Below, piece after piece: positions 6,715 to 16,105 of a stretch of DNA of 64,000 nt (within the stretch, counting starts at the first letter, position 1; each line of letters opens with the position of its first letter). Source of the stretch: a virus. Both the position numbers and the translations under genes were made by a program. The notes below the pieces were generated by a model. It made no database searches, had not been told where the DNA came from, and saw nothing but the letters and a program-made list of their open reading frames with translations. The DNA lies in the IMG/VR virus record IMGVR_UViG_3300025099_000012, positions 18,300 through 82,299 of that record; one strand, given 5' to 3'.

Positions 6715-9159
6715 TTAGACTGCAGCGACTGTCAGACTTCCTGCGTTACTAACAGTGATCCGATAGCGCGTACTATTTGGGGATCTGATAATAATTCCAG
6801 CACCATCCCCATGGATTTCCAGCTTGTCCCCTGGTGTGGTCGTACCAATACCAAGGTTGCCTGACGTATCCCAGTTCGGACCACCAGTACTTAAGTAGTC
6901 TGGCGTCACAGATCCAACAGGGATGCCACCATTCCAACTGGGATTCCCCTCTACCCATTGGCTTGAGTCTGTATCTACGTAATAGATGTACGTTCTTCCT
7001 TCATCTGAGTCATACCATTGATCGCCTTCATTCGCTGATGACGGTGCAGAGGTGCCTACAAATGTTTGGCGGCTACCAACTGTTATCCAACTTCCGTCAG
7101 CTCGTAAGAATTTCTGTGTTCCCCCACCGGACGAGGGTACTAGTCCTTTCTCGCTTGAGGTGAATGTAGGCAACGCAACGCCAGTACCTGTACTAGATGT
7201 AATCGTAGAAGTACTAGAGGTAAACCCTAGATTAGTTGCGGTTCCAGGTGGAGTGGCCCACGTGCCGTCTGCTCGTAGATAATTTGTAGTACCACCACCA
7301 GAAGCGCCAGTTAGTCCAGCAACGCTACTACTGAACAAAGGAAGTGTGGCATCTGTTCCAGTATCTGATTGAACCGTACGAGTAGAAGTGTTGTAAGAAA
7401 GGTTTGTTACTCCAGTAAAGGAAGCACTGGTATTAATAGTGATATCAGCTGAGCCGTCAAAACTTGCTGAACCTGTCAAGTCTCCTGTAAGTGATATCGT
7501 TCTTGCTGTTTCAAGTGTTGTTGCTGTTGACGCATTTCCAATTAATGCAGCAGTGATATTACGAGCTATAAAATCCCCCGACGCATCACGTGAAACAATT
7601 GCACTAGCAGAGTTTAAGTTCGTCGCTGTTGTTGCAGAGTTTGCAACCTTACCTGCTGTTGTAAGTGTTGCAAGATACGTATCTACAATCTGTGTTCCTT
7701 GCCAAACACCTGTACTAATTGTTCCTAGTCCAGTCAAGCTAGACCCAGTAACTCCACTTCCTAGAGACGAAGTGCTTAATACTTCTGTACCATTTATATA
7801 AAATGCTTTGCCAGATACCAAATTGAAGTGCTCACTCGATGTCCACGCATCTGTACTATCCACCCATAGCAAGGTTTTGTCCGTAGTACCTTTTAACGTA
7901 ATTCCACCATTATTTGCAGTTACATCCGTTGGTGAGCTGACCACACCTAATTGAATATTTCCGTCCTTGATGGTGACGATGTTTGCATCAAGCGATACTG
8001 TTGAACCTGTTACAGTCAAGTTACCTGCAACATTTACATTGGCATCAAATGTACTTATACCAGTGACATCTAAGGTTCCAGGTATATCTATATTTGATGA
8101 CCACTCGACACCAGTGCCTCCTGCATCTGTTTGCAGCAACTGATTTGAGCTTCCATCAGCTAGTTTACTAACAGCAATTTCAGCCGATCCACTAATATCT
8201 GCGTTGACAATACTACCATCAATAATATTGCTGGAGTTAACGGTGACATTACTTGGCAAGGCACCTGCAGCAATGTCAGTTGTGGCTACACCTCCCGCAA
8301 TTCCAGAGGAAGTAATTGTTATACCAGCAGGGAGTGCGCCAGTTCCAAGCTTGGTTAATGTTATAGCCGCTGTTGAACTTATGTCTGCATCGGCAATTGT
8401 CCCATCAACAATATTTGCACTAGCCACTGTAATTCCAGTAGGCAGAGCACCTGTGGCTAACTTTGATAAACCAATTGCAGCACTGCTATTAATATCTGAG
8501 TTTTGAATGGTGCCATCAGCGATCATCGCTCCTGTGATTGTTCCTGAATCACCAGTGCTCACCAAAGTACCAGTCGTATCAGGCAGTGACAGAACTCTAT
8601 CAGCTGTTGGTTCAATAACAGTTAAACGAATCTCATGTGCGTTTGCATTAGCACCTTCAAAAACAACCTTACCGTTATTCAAATAGATGTCGGATGCGTT
8701 TAGGTTTACACCTGCATTCAGGATAAGATTTCCTGTCATCGTGTCACCGTTTGAATTCACATAACGGTCATCTAATGTTCCACTTTGATGATTTAGGTTA
8801 GATGGATCAGGAATTAAACTTGTATCGAATTTTTCTGTACTTGCATCTACCCACTGTGTAGTACTGCCGTTGTTGTAGTAATAGTACAGACGGTTGTCGT
8901 CAGTATCAAAATATAGATTCCCTGCTACTAGTCCAGAGGGTGGTGTTGAGGCAGCTTGAATAGCCGCTTCATACCCAGTAAACGATAAGTTGGCTTTTCC
9001 TGCAATGCGTACAATATTTCCGGCACTATCTTTAATGAAAATTGCGGGGTCTGATGAATTGAAGTTTACAGCAATTTCACCGTCCAGCATATTGGCAGAT
9101 GTAGGCTGCTTAGCTGCACCACTGTCTAAAACATTAGAGTGCTTTAATTGAATTTTCAT
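6715..9159 (-). CDS. Long tail fibre protein
   Basis: This 814-residue protein starts MKIQLKHSNVLDSGAAKQPT, the conserved N-terminus of many cyanophage fibres, followed by GEIAVNFNSSDPAIFIKDSA and LYFDTDDNRLYYYYNNGSTT. The middle holds quasi-repeats of about 30 residues (ADGTIQNSDINSSAAIGLSK, VDGTIADADISSTAAITLTK, IDGSIVNADISGSAEIAVSK) that suggest a triple beta-helix shaft. The C-terminal part has further LRADGTWATPPG-type repeats. It most likely forms the main trimeric fibre. A candidate late box lies 34 bases upstream. Confidence 0.85.
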   Translation of the reverse strand: MKIQLKHSNVLDSGAAKQPTSANMLDGEIAVNFNSSDPAIFIKDSAGNIVRIAGKANLSFTGYEAAIQAASTPPSGLVAGNLYFDTDDNRLYYYYNNGSTTQWVDASTEKFDTSLIPDPSNLNHQSGTLDDRYVNSNGDTMTGNLILNAGVNLNASDIYLNNGKVVFEGANANAHEIRLTVIEPTADRVLSLPDTTGTLVSTGDSGTITGAMIADGTIQNSDINSSAAIGLSKLATGALPTGITVASANIVDGTIADADISSTAAITLTKLGTGALPAGITITSSGIAGGVATTDIAAGALPSNVTVNSSNIIDGSIVNADISGSAEIAVSKLADGSSNQLLQTDAGGTGVEWSSNIDIPGTLDVTGISTFDANVNVAGNLTVTGSTVSLDANIVTIKDGNIQLGVVSSPTDVTANNGGITLKGTTDKTLLWVDSTDAWTSSEHFNLVSGKAFYINGTEVLSTSSLGSGVTGSSLTGLGTISTGVWQGTQIVDTYLATLTTAGKVANSATTATNLNSASAIVSRDASGDFIARNITAALIGNASTATTLETARTISLTGDLTGSASFDGSADITINTSASFTGVTNLSYNTSTRTVQSDTGTDATLPLFSSSVAGLTGASGGGTTNYLRADGTWATPPGTATNLGFTSSTSTITSSTGTGVALPTFTSSEKGLVPSSGGGTQKFLRADGSWITVGSRQTFVGTSAPSSANEGDQWYDSDEGRTYIYYVDTDSSQWVEGNPSWNGGIPVGSVTPDYLSTGGPNWDTSGNLGIGTTTPGDKLEIHGDGAGIIIRSPNSTRYRITVSNAGSLTVAAV

Positions 9160-9192
9160 CGATAAACGCCCTAGACTATCTTCTTGATATAT

Positions 9193-9201
9193 CTATTTTA
9201 G
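9193..9201 (-). promoter_or_regulatory. Candidate late promoter box CTAAAATAG
   Basis: Minus-strand CTAAAATAG, 34 bases before the fibre gene ATG at 9159; it lies close to the end of the upstream 76-residue gene. Confidence 0.4.
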
Positions 9202-9428
9202 CTATTATCCCCTGTTGTTTCTTCTTTAATCATTTGACTTAAATTTGCATGGATCTGTTCTTTCAAAATAGTTCCTAGCAAATGTTGATATGTCATGAGT
9301 AATCGTGTTGTTTCCTTCAAGCTCGTTTGCAATGATTTCACATCACTGCATGAATCAATCTCATCAGTAATTACACGTAAACTTAGCACCTTCTCTAGTG
9401 GTAATGCATAGTCTTCCGGCTTGAACAT
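9198..9428 (-). CDS. Hypothetical protein (76 aa), helical
   Basis: The product starts MFKPEDYALPLEKVLSLRVI and is almost wholly predicted amphipathic helix (DSCSDVKSLQTSLKETTRLL). It precedes the long fibre gene and could be a chaperone or small structural part, but nothing in the sequence shows that. Confidence 0.5.
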   Translation of the reverse strand: MFKPEDYALPLEKVLSLRVITDEIDSCSDVKSLQTSLKETTRLLMTYQHLLGTILKEQIHANLSQMIKEETTGDNS

Positions 9429-9477
9429 AGACTATCCCTATTTATAATCTTCCTCTTTAGATTAGCGTACTATAAAA

Positions 9478-11364
9478 TTACTTGCTGTCAAACACCATAT
9501 ATGCGGTCTTCGTTGAATCTAGATTTAATCCCTTTGATAGTGAGAATACAATCTCTGATATTGATATTCCGGTTCTTGTATATGATTTATTAAAGTTTGC
9601 ATAGGAAGCGTCAATCTCCTTCTCTAGTTTCTCGTCAAACAATGCCCTGACTTCAGCAGTCGGATATTTATTAGGTTCTTTAACTCTGATGTCATCATTG
9701 AACATTGAAGCAACAGCGTGTTTGCATAGCTTGAAACTTAATCGATGTGATTCTGATTCCCAGCTGCTAACCTTACCTGCTGCCTGTGACTGACCTGATA
9801 TTCCATAATCATCTTGGCCTTGCGCTGTGGGTAGTGGATAGCGCAACTGTCTATTAGTTTTACGTTTACTTGGATCTTGATTTGACTGAGGCATCGACAA
9901 TAATGCCTGAGAATGATTAGGGCAACTGCAGGTATATGAGTTTGCTGGTGTTAACGCTGTACCTAAACCGAACACCTCATCCATCCATGGATCCACATCG
10001 GTATCAAGGTTTGTCCACTTAGTGTCTGTTGTAAATGTCTTTGCAAAACTATTGTCGGAGAATACCAATATTGATCCATCCAGCAGGTCAGGGTATAAGT
10101 TTATTTCTGCAGCATATGGGACTGCTTCATAGATCAAATTATTATTGACTATGTCAGCCTTACGAATTACAAAAGGAAGTATTGAATATGATATATTCTG
10201 CACTTTTGGGGCTATAAAATCTCCTGTAATATAGATGCCTGGAAAATACTTTTGATAATCCGACTTTCTAAATGCATACGATCCTTTTACGGTATATGTA
10301 GCATTAGAGGTTGTAAAAATAGTTGGAAGGGATGTAAGATCGAGCATTGCTGGGGGCAATTCGTTTACGCCTTGATCTAGTGCCACTAATGACTTAGCCG
10401 ATTCCTGCTCTTCTATTGTTAACTCAAAGAAGTAATCATCGTCCAGATACACTGCTGAATCTAGATTTGAAATAGCTTTTTCTATAAAGAAATTAGTTAT
10501 GTAAGTAATCTTGCCGTCTAGTAAGCTTGGGTTATTTAGTATGTCAAGTGTTTCTGCTTGTCTCGTTTGTGAGTTAATTCCTTGGTTAGGTACGAATGTT
10601 CCTGAGTTCTGAGTAACTGCTACATCACTTACAGGTATGCTCACTGATACTGTTGTGAGATTTCGAGTTAAATTGATCGCATTCGACAGTTCCCTTGTTA
10701 ATGTTTTTCCATTAAAAATACTTGGCAACCCGCTTGACGTTAGTACGTTTTTAAGTGTGGCTTCAGTTCTACCATTTTGTGTCAACGGTCCGTCAGAAAT
10801 TCGTTCCCCAATCAGCTGTGGTAAAAGAAATTTATTTGTTGCGTCAGGAGTGATGACTACGTGTATTTCTCTATTTGCTTTATTTACTGGATAAGCAACA
10901 ACATCATTCTGAACCGATGTTATGGATCCTAAGTTTTTATACTCCTGAATTTTCTTTATGACATAGTACGTGTTTGTGTCAGCGTTAGCCGTTGGGTATT
11001 CGTATCCTGTGTATGTATTGTCAATTTCATAGCTCTTACCTTTGAACAAGGTAGAAGTAATTACTGCCTTTTTAAATGGCTGATTCGTAGAGCTTTTAGG
11101 TAGACCGGGGTCATACGACGTATCTTTGACCTTAAGGTCGTTCCATCCAGCATTGCTATATATCTCAAACCCCTTACGCCACTTCACCCAGTCACTATCT
11201 AAGTTCCACTTCTCAATTACTGATCGTTGGACCACTGAGCCGAACTGGCGATCACCTGGATAATATCCAGCAGCACCTGTTCCCTTACCTTTATCCAGTC
11301 GTCCAAATCCTTTAAACGCAAATGACTCTGTCGTACCAAAGCCATTCTGCTTCCTAGGCATCAA
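9478..11364 (-). CDS. Large structural protein with SWIM-like Cys/His cluster
   Basis: This 628-residue protein (start MMPRKQNGFGTTESFAFKGF) is probably a virion component, judged by position and size. Residues 1-450 are beta-rich without a family I recognise. Near residues 470-555 it has CSCPNHS, about 55 residues later LCKHAVASM. A CxC...CxH pair is the layout of SWIM-type zinc fingers, here with an unusually wide spacing that contains a basic segment. The C-terminus is helical. It overlaps the gene upstream by four bases. Confidence 0.55.
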   Translation of the reverse strand: MMPRKQNGFGTTESFAFKGFGRLDKGKGTGAAGYYPGDRQFGSVVQRSVIEKWNLDSDWVKWRKGFEIYSNAGWNDLKVKDTSYDPGLPKSSTNQPFKKAVITSTLFKGKSYEIDNTYTGYEYPTANADTNTYYVIKKIQEYKNLGSITSVQNDVVAYPVNKANREIHVVITPDATNKFLLPQLIGERISDGPLTQNGRTEATLKNVLTSSGLPSIFNGKTLTRELSNAINLTRNLTTVSVSIPVSDVAVTQNSGTFVPNQGINSQTRQAETLDILNNPSLLDGKITYITNFFIEKAISNLDSAVYLDDDYFFELTIEEQESAKSLVALDQGVNELPPAMLDLTSLPTIFTTSNATYTVKGSYAFRKSDYQKYFPGIYITGDFIAPKVQNISYSILPFVIRKADIVNNNLIYEAVPYAAEINLYPDLLDGSILVFSDNSFAKTFTTDTKWTNLDTDVDPWMDEVFGLGTALTPANSYTCSCPNHSQALLSMPQSNQDPSKRKTNRQLRYPLPTAQGQDDYGISGQSQAAGKVSSWESESHRLSFKLCKHAVASMFNDDIRVKEPNKYPTAEVRALFDEKLEKEIDASYANFNKSYTRTGISISEIVFSLSKGLNLDSTKTAYMVFDSK

Positions 11365-11870
11365 TAGAATCCGCCGTGCACCCCAAGCAATGGTGCCGCT
11401 GTAGCTGTGTCATTAGCACTTTGCTTCTTGACTGCTGCCCACAGAGCCTTGCCCTTAGGAATGTATAAGGCTTGGAATTGAGTTCCAATTACAATACTTG
11501 AGTCTGTAGAACCAACCCCTGGTACTGGATTCAATACAAACGGCATTCCTCCATACACAGTTTTTGATCCTTCTGTAGTAGCTCCATTGAAGGTGCCCAG
11601 GAAGGCTGCTTGAGATGGAATCAAGATATCCCTAGCAGTAGATAAATACATGTTGACTGTATATGCAGTATTGGTCTGCCTTGCCAATGTATAGATCTCA
11701 CCAATGATGGCCCCGTCATTTGTAGTGCAGTCAACGATTAGCTTGGCTCCGTTCGAACCACCAATAGAGATAACAGATGTCTGCTCAACTGTTGCACCGG
11801 CAAGGTCAACAATATTATGCAGTACGTTATCAACTAGTAGCGGTTGCTTATTAGTAGATGTAGAAGCCAT
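11361..11870 (-). CDS. Virion structural protein (unknown)
   Basis: 169 residues, beta-rich: MASTSTNKQPLLVDNVLHNI, then SVISIGGSNGAKLIVDCTTN and QFQALYIPKGKALWAAVKKQ. The composition and place between structural genes suggest a minor capsid, head-completion or tail protein. It is linked by overlaps to both neighbours. No named family recognised. Confidence 0.5.
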   Translation of the reverse strand: MASTSTNKQPLLVDNVLHNIVDLAGATVEQTSVISIGGSNGAKLIVDCTTNDGAIIGEIYTLARQTNTAYTVNMYLSTARDILIPSQAAFLGTFNGATTEGSKTVYGGMPFVLNPVPGVGSTDSSIVIGTQFQALYIPKGKALWAAVKKQSANDTATAAPLLGVHGGFY

Positions 11871-12355
11871 TATGCATTACCTTTGTTTGATTTACCTTTC
11901 TTGGCAATTGTAGTTTTAGTGCTGCCAGGAACCATTGCCATTGGATCAGGCATCATTGCTGGTTGACCAGTTAGTCCCATAGCGCTCTGTGGTTTACCCG
12001 TCATCGCAGGATGTGAATTGATTCCCACTGTGGCCAAATAATCTTGTGGTGCAAACATTGTTTGGTTATTTTTCAATGGCTTCACTTCTGTGCGACTTAC
12101 CAATGTGGGGTCAATTGCATTTGCACCTAGTTGAGGTGCATTGACAAGACCCTTGTCTTGATACGTAAATTTATTGACAGTCATTGCATTTGGACCCTGA
12201 GGCATAGCACTAAACTGTGGTCCAAAGCTAACAACATTGTCTGGGTTGTTATTCTGTGTTGTTGGATCCCCAGGTGTCACTGACATGTTCATTGACAACA
12301 TTGCCCGTTTTGGGTCCAGGTTAATTGAGTTCTGTTGTGCTTTACTTAGAGCCAT
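11870..12355 (-). CDS. Hypothetical structural-region protein
   Basis: 161 residues, low in secondary structure, rich in Met, Pro, Gln and Asn, ending in a basic tail KTTIAKKGKSNKGNA. I chose the ATG at 12355, two bases after the upstream stop, with GAGG about 12 bases before it; an in-frame TTG lies at 12361. It may be a disordered virion or scaffold part. Unrecognised. Confidence 0.45.
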   Translation of the reverse strand: MALSKAQQNSINLDPKRAMLSMNMSVTPGDPTTQNNNPDNVVSFGPQFSAMPQGPNAMTVNKFTYQDKGLVNAPQLGANAIDPTLVSRTEVKPLKNNQTMFAPQDYLATVGINSHPAMTGKPQSAMGLTGQPAMMPDPMAMVPGSTKTTIAKKGKSNKGNA

Positions 12356-12357
12356 TA

Positions 12358-12663
12358 TCAAATCCTCGTTGTTTGTTGACGATCATTGTTGCCATCATCT
12401 GAATTACCAACAGCATTCCGATACATAGCAAGCTTCCTGTCTAGAGCATCTGAAGCCATATCATTTTGTTCCTGAGCTTCAGGTTGAGGTTTTTCAAACC
12501 TTGCGTCAGGCATGGGTTCTCCAGTGTTGATTTCTGGTTGTACTCCACCAACAAAGGGGTTACCATCTGCTTGCGCACGAGCTTGCTTAAGTCTCATCTG
12601 ATAGTCATCTTCCTGACTATTCATGGTAATTTTAGGAGCACCGTGTGTATTTACGGCATGCAT
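12358..12663 (-). CDS. Hypothetical protein (101 aa)
   Basis: A polar, mostly disordered 101-residue product: MHAVNTHGAPKITMNSQEDD, with GGVQPEINTGEPMPDARFEK in the middle. Candidate late box minus-strand TAGAATAGT at 12687-12695, 24 bases before the start. No family recognised. Confidence 0.45.
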   Translation of the reverse strand: MHAVNTHGAPKITMNSQEDDYQMRLKQARAQADGNPFVGGVQPEINTGEPMPDARFEKPQPEAQEQNDMASDALDRKLAMYRNAVGNSDDGNNDRQQTTRI

Positions 12664-12686
12664 AGTTTTATGGTTTAAATCCTAAG

Positions 12687-12695
12687 ACTATTCTA
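12687..12695 (-). promoter_or_regulatory. Candidate late promoter box TAGAATAGT
   Basis: Minus-strand TAGAATAGT, 24 bases before the ATG at 12663, directly after the stop of the upstream gene. Confidence 0.4.
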
Positions 12696-12698
12696 CAC

Positions 12699-13196
12699 TT
12701 AACACCAACTTGTGCTTAGCATCATTCGAGTTCCCACTGCTGTATCTGCTGGACCTGGAACTGCCAAGATAAACTCTGCACCAGCACGTTCAAATGCATA
12801 ACGACGTACTTCTGGTCTCCGGTAGTTTGGAACGTATAAACTCTCAGCTAATCGATCGATTTCTCGTAGATAGATTTCACGGAAATAATCGTCACCTTTT
12901 AAGGGATCTGATGTTTGAATTGTACGTTCAACATCACCTGAAATAATTTCTTGTCTTGACGGATTTAGCGTCCGGCTGCCGCCTGCATCGAAGTAGTCAT
13001 CTGGAATGGCTGCACTTGCACGCCACGCAATGTCACACCGTTTAATGTGATAGACAATTTGCTCATACCAGTAGTTGTCTGGAATAAGAGCCATGGCCTC
13101 TTCTAGGCGTGACCGATCTCCAGCAGGAATCTGTGCACCAGCATTGAACCCAAGATGAAATCTAGTTTTGGACTTTAGATAATCGTCTAGTTCCAT
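12699..13196 (-). CDS. Putative head completion / tail connector protein
   Basis: 165 residues (MELDDYLKSKTRFHLGFNAG) with SRLEEAMALIPDNYWYEQIV and YLREIDRLAESLYVPNYRRP. Helical proteins of this size next to capsid genes are often head-tail connectors, so I suggest that role at low confidence. It overlaps the upstream gene by one base. Confidence 0.45.
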   Translation of the reverse strand: MELDDYLKSKTRFHLGFNAGAQIPAGDRSRLEEAMALIPDNYWYEQIVYHIKRCDIAWRASAAIPDDYFDAGGSRTLNPSRQEIISGDVERTIQTSDPLKGDDYFREIYLREIDRLAESLYVPNYRRPEVRRYAFERAGAEFILAVPGPADTAVGTRMMLSTSWC

Positions 13197-13645
13197 TACG
13201 CAGCTCCAGTGATATTGCTGTAAGTGTCAGCTAACACTGATTGCAGTTGATATGTTTCTGAAGGGCTTAATGCTCCTTCAGTTTGTAGCTTTGCCAATAG
13301 TATGGCTGCTGGATTGTCTTGCATAGCTTCTTGCTGGATACCCGCACCTAAAGCTCCACCTAGAATTGCTCCTACTAAGCCTCCAGCAAAACGAGGCCCT
13401 GGTTTAACTGCGGCACGCACACCCTGCAATCCAGTTTTTGAAACTGGAGTTAATCCTTTCCCTGCCGCCAAACGATCTTTCAGATTGTTAATGAATAGTC
13501 CACCTTGATGTGGTAATTCACCTGCGACTGCACCAAGGAGAGCACCACCTCCACCTCCTAGTAGAGCAGCAGTGCCAGTACCCATTTGATTCTGTTGATC
13601 TTGCTGCGCTTTAGCTAGTAACGCTTCTTCAATACTAATTGCCAT
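13196..13645 (-). CDS. Glycine-rich protein with membrane-like segments
   Basis: 149 residues. After MAISIEEALLAKAQQDQQNQ come two Gly/Ala-rich hydrophobic stretches, LLGGGGGALLGAVAGEL and FAGGLVGAILGGALGAGIQQ. These are glycine-zipper-like segments, as in other presumed internal or membrane-active virion proteins of this phage (28-31 kb). It could help form a DNA channel in the host membrane; that is inference. Confidence 0.5.
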   Translation of the reverse strand: MAISIEEALLAKAQQDQQNQMGTGTAALLGGGGGALLGAVAGELPHQGGLFINNLKDRLAAGKGLTPVSKTGLQGVRAAVKPGPRFAGGLVGAILGGALGAGIQQEAMQDNPAAILLAKLQTEGALSPSETYQLQSVLADTYSNITGAA

Positions 13646-13674
13646 TACTATACTTTGACTTTAATATTACTAGT

Positions 13675-14109
13675 TTAACTAATAAAGATTAAGTCCTCTT
13701 CAATTAATTGATCCCAATTAACCCGTGGGATGTTCTCAAGCTGCTTGAGATTAGCAAACCTCTCACCACTCAGAGACATACGTAGTTCAACTATCTTTTT
13801 GGCTGTAGCAAAACCTACACCTGGTAACCGTTTTGCAATCTGTTCTGCTTGAGCTGCATTCAAATTCAATCGCATATCTTCAATAGGAACAATCGGATCA
13901 GGCAATGGCTCTTCAGGAAGCTCTTGCTCAAGCTGTGCAATCTTAACCATTCGACCTTTTTCACGGTCATACGGAACAAGTTGATCCAATGTCATGAATG
14001 TGACGTTACCTCCAGCATCTTTTACCATCGCAAATTCTTTATCGTGAGTACTGATAAACTCAACTAGTTTGCCAGTCTTACTATCTTGAAATAACTTTTG
14101 ATCGGACAT
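13675..14109 (-). CDS. Helix-hairpin-helix DNA-binding protein
   Basis: 144 residues from ATG at 14109 (MSDQKLFQDSKTGKLVEFIS). The C-terminal 60 residues read LNLNAAQAEQIAKRLPGVGF-ATAKKIVELR...FANLKQLENIPRV, a ComEA-type helix-hairpin-helix pair with the GVG hairpin. It should bind DNA without sequence specificity. The gene follows the capsid pair and a terminator, so it starts its own unit. An upstream in-frame ATG at 14133 is possible (AAGGAA lies between the two). Confidence 0.65.
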   Translation of the reverse strand: MSDQKLFQDSKTGKLVEFISTHDKEFAMVKDAGGNVTFMTLDQLVPYDREKGRMVKIAQLEQELPEEPLPDPIVPIEDMRLNLNAAQAEQIAKRLPGVGFATAKKIVELRMSLSGERFANLKQLENIPRVNWDQLIEEDLIFIS

Positions 14110-14142
14110 ATTTTTTGGGGTATTCCTTTTCATATTATAAGC

Positions 14143-14173
14143 ACAAAAAAAGCGCCTCATAAGAGACGCTTTG
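14143..14173 (-). terminator. Rho-independent terminator after capsid genes
   Basis: On the minus strand AAAGCGTCTC-TTAT-GAGGCGCTTTTTTT: a 7-8 bp stem with one G-T pair, tetraloop and seven T. It follows the stop at 14192, so it ends transcripts of the two capsid genes. Confidence 0.8.
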
Positions 14174-14191
14174 GTTATCTGATTGTTATTA

Positions 14192-14833
14192 TCAGGTGCC
14201 TTGACCAGCTTCAATTCCGTAAGGAATGTGAGCATCGCTAGCGTCAGGAGCCGGAGCAGGACGGTAGTAGCAGATCTCGACCAGAATGGCGGAGGGGCTC
14301 TTACGGTCTGCACCCACAGAAGGGTTCTGCTCAGCAGTGCAGTTTGCAGAAGTAATGACCTGAACGGTGGTATCAGCAGAAGTGCTAATAGCAGTTCCGT
14401 TGACAATGCCCAACATTGCGGAGGCAGCGCCATCAGCAGGGAAGAACTTGTCAGCAGCTGCAGTCAGTGTTACTTCACTGCCAGTGTCACCAGGAGCGTT
14501 ACCACCAAGAGCAACAATCTTGATGGTGTTACCAGATGCAGTAGCTTTAACGCCAGGTGCATTCAATGCGGTGCGATAAACAACGGAATTCTTAGGAATC
14601 ACGAATGCTTTATCGGTACGTGGCTTGTCATCCTGACGAAGATCAGGTGACAGAACCTTCAAGCTATAGGTGCCAGCAGACAGGACACCACCGGAAAGAG
14701 TTCCAGCGTTGTCAGGATCTAAAACGAGAGCACCGACGATACGGTAGAACTCAACACCTGGGAGAGCCTCAACACCCTGTTCGCGATATGCGTTCAGGTG
14801 GGCTACATAATTACCGGGAAAAATTACGGACAT
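14192..14833 (-). CDS. Probable capsid decoration or minor head protein
   Basis: 213 residues, beta-rich: MSVIFPGNYVAHLNAYREQG, FYRIVGALVLDPDNAGTLSG, RTDKAFVIPKNSVVYRTALN. It is transcribed directly after the major capsid gene (17-base gap) with a good Shine-Dalgarno TAGGAG before the ATG and a terminator after it. Tight pairing with the capsid gene and higher GC than neighbours suggest a very abundant product such as a decoration protein. Not recognised by family. Confidence 0.6.
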   Translation of the reverse strand: MSVIFPGNYVAHLNAYREQGVEALPGVEFYRIVGALVLDPDNAGTLSGGVLSAGTYSLKVLSPDLRQDDKPRTDKAFVIPKNSVVYRTALNAPGVKATASGNTIKIVALGGNAPGDTGSEVTLTAAADKFFPADGAASAMLGIVNGTAISTSADTTVQVITSANCTAEQNPSVGADRKSPSAILVEICYYRPAPAPDASDAHIPYGIEAGQGT

Positions 14834-14849
14834 AGTTAGTTAGCTCCTA

Positions 14850-15998
14850 TCAATAAACGAAAGAGTAACCAACCGTAATGAAATCGCGGTTAAGCGTTTC
14901 AAAACCGGCAAACAGCGACCAGATCATGATGATGAAACGGCTGAAGTCATCGTTGTTATTCAACAAAATCTGAGCGTTGTTACCACCAATACCCACGCCA
15001 ACAGCCTGAGGGCCGAAGAAGACAAGTTGAGATGCTGTGTAATCAGCAGCTCCTGCAGCTTCGTCAGCAACAATCAAGTTGTATGTGGTTTCGGGCAGGT
15101 TGGTGGACTCAAACCAACGGACACCCTCAAAGAGGAAGCCAGTAGGCATAACGGGTTGACCGGCAACAAAGCCAGCTTGGCCGTAAGCAGGTCCCATGCC
15201 TTGGTAGAAGTTGGCGTTGGGAGCCTCAGCAGGGTTCATAGGATTAACAATCCCTTGACCCGGATAACGAGCGATCTCGCGGAAGTCTGCGTTCTGACGC
15301 AGATGCATCATTGCGGTTGGATCGACGATGCAACGGTAGTAACCATCAGCGAAGGTAGGAACGTTGCGCTTACGCATGTCCTTAACCACTTCGAGGAGGT
15401 CAGTCTTTACATCAAATTTGGCGGACTCACCAGCGGCGTACGTCACACCCAAGGTTCCACCAGCACCGCCTTTAGGCTTGCCACCTGGCAGGTAGTAACC
15501 ACCTTGATCTTTGCTGGCTTGACCAGCAGCTTCTGCCTTCAGCAGTTCGTTTGCGAAGACACGATCACGCCAACGACGATAGTCATCCAGCAGGGTCAAA
15601 GAACCGATGCTTTGGTGGAAGACATTCAGGTTGCCAGTATCAAGTAGCAGACGCTGAGCAGTAATCAGGGTTTCACGAGCCACCTTAAAAGTAGAAGGCT
15701 GTGAAGCATCGCGGGAATCAGCGGGACCGGTGTACTCGCGGAGAGTAACCAGTACTTTGTCCTTGACGATGTTGCGTGCGGAGGCGGATCCAAGTGTTTG
15801 ATCGGCAGTCCGCTCACGGGACTCCTTAGTGCCAGGTTTGCCCCAGAAGCGATACCGGTCTAACTGAACAGTTTGACCAGGTTGCTTGGAGAAATCATGA
15901 ACGACCACAGGTTCAACGGCCATCTCAATGATGTATGCCGGATGCGGACGATATAGTTCAGCACCAAGAAGCTTCGGAAAATCATTATCAATCCACAT
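14850..15998 (-). CDS. Major capsid protein, HK97-like fold
   Basis: 382 residues. It starts MWIDNDFPKLLGAELYRPHP and ends RDFITVGYSFVY. The order N-arm with extended strands, helix-rich middle (RWRDRVFANELLKAEAAG, DVKTDLLEVVKDMRKRNVPT), Cys-containing P-domain strand (DGYYRCIVDPTAMMHLRQNA) and C-terminal GGNNAQILLNNNDDFSRFII fits phage capsid proteins of the N4-gp56-like group, from memory. Host-like, C-ending codon use and ACGGAG upstream of the ATG fit very high expression. It is first of a two-gene unit ending at the 14143-14173 terminator. Confidence 0.8.
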   Translation of the reverse strand: MWIDNDFPKLLGAELYRPHPAYIIEMAVEPVVVHDFSKQPGQTVQLDRYRFWGKPGTKESRERTADQTLGSASARNIVKDKVLVTLREYTGPADSRDASQPSTFKVARETLITAQRLLLDTGNLNVFHQSIGSLTLLDDYRRWRDRVFANELLKAEAAGQASKDQGGYYLPGGKPKGGAGGTLGVTYAAGESAKFDVKTDLLEVVKDMRKRNVPTFADGYYRCIVDPTAMMHLRQNADFREIARYPGQGIVNPMNPAEAPNANFYQGMGPAYGQAGFVAGQPVMPTGFLFEGVRWFESTNLPETTYNLIVADEAAGAADYTASQLVFFGPQAVGVGIGGNNAQILLNNNDDFSRFIIMIWSLFAGFETLNRDFITVGYSFVY

Positions 15999-16015
15999 AG
16001 GATCGTAACTCCGTA

Positions 16016-16070
16016 AGCTAAAAAGTTATAAGTGACTTCGACTTAGTCACATATAATGATAGTACTTGTT
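16016..16070. promoter_or_regulatory. Divergent promoter region before capsid and HNH genes
   Basis: The 107 bases between the capsid start and the HNH start hold an inverted repeat GTGACT-TCGACTT-AGTCAC (16032-16050) and a plus-strand ATATAATGAT next to it. On the minus strand ACTTATAACTTT lies about 30 bases before the capsid ATG. Promoters for both directions must lie here; the exact elements are uncertain. Confidence 0.4.
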
Positions 16071-16105
16071 ATTGCTATACTTTTAACTATATACCCCAAT
16101 ATTTT

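Noticed and set aside
14134-14433. Longer form of the HhH protein from 14433
   Set aside because: The extension would run through the terminator and antisense-like low-complexity sequence of the capsid operon end; ATG at 14109 is better.
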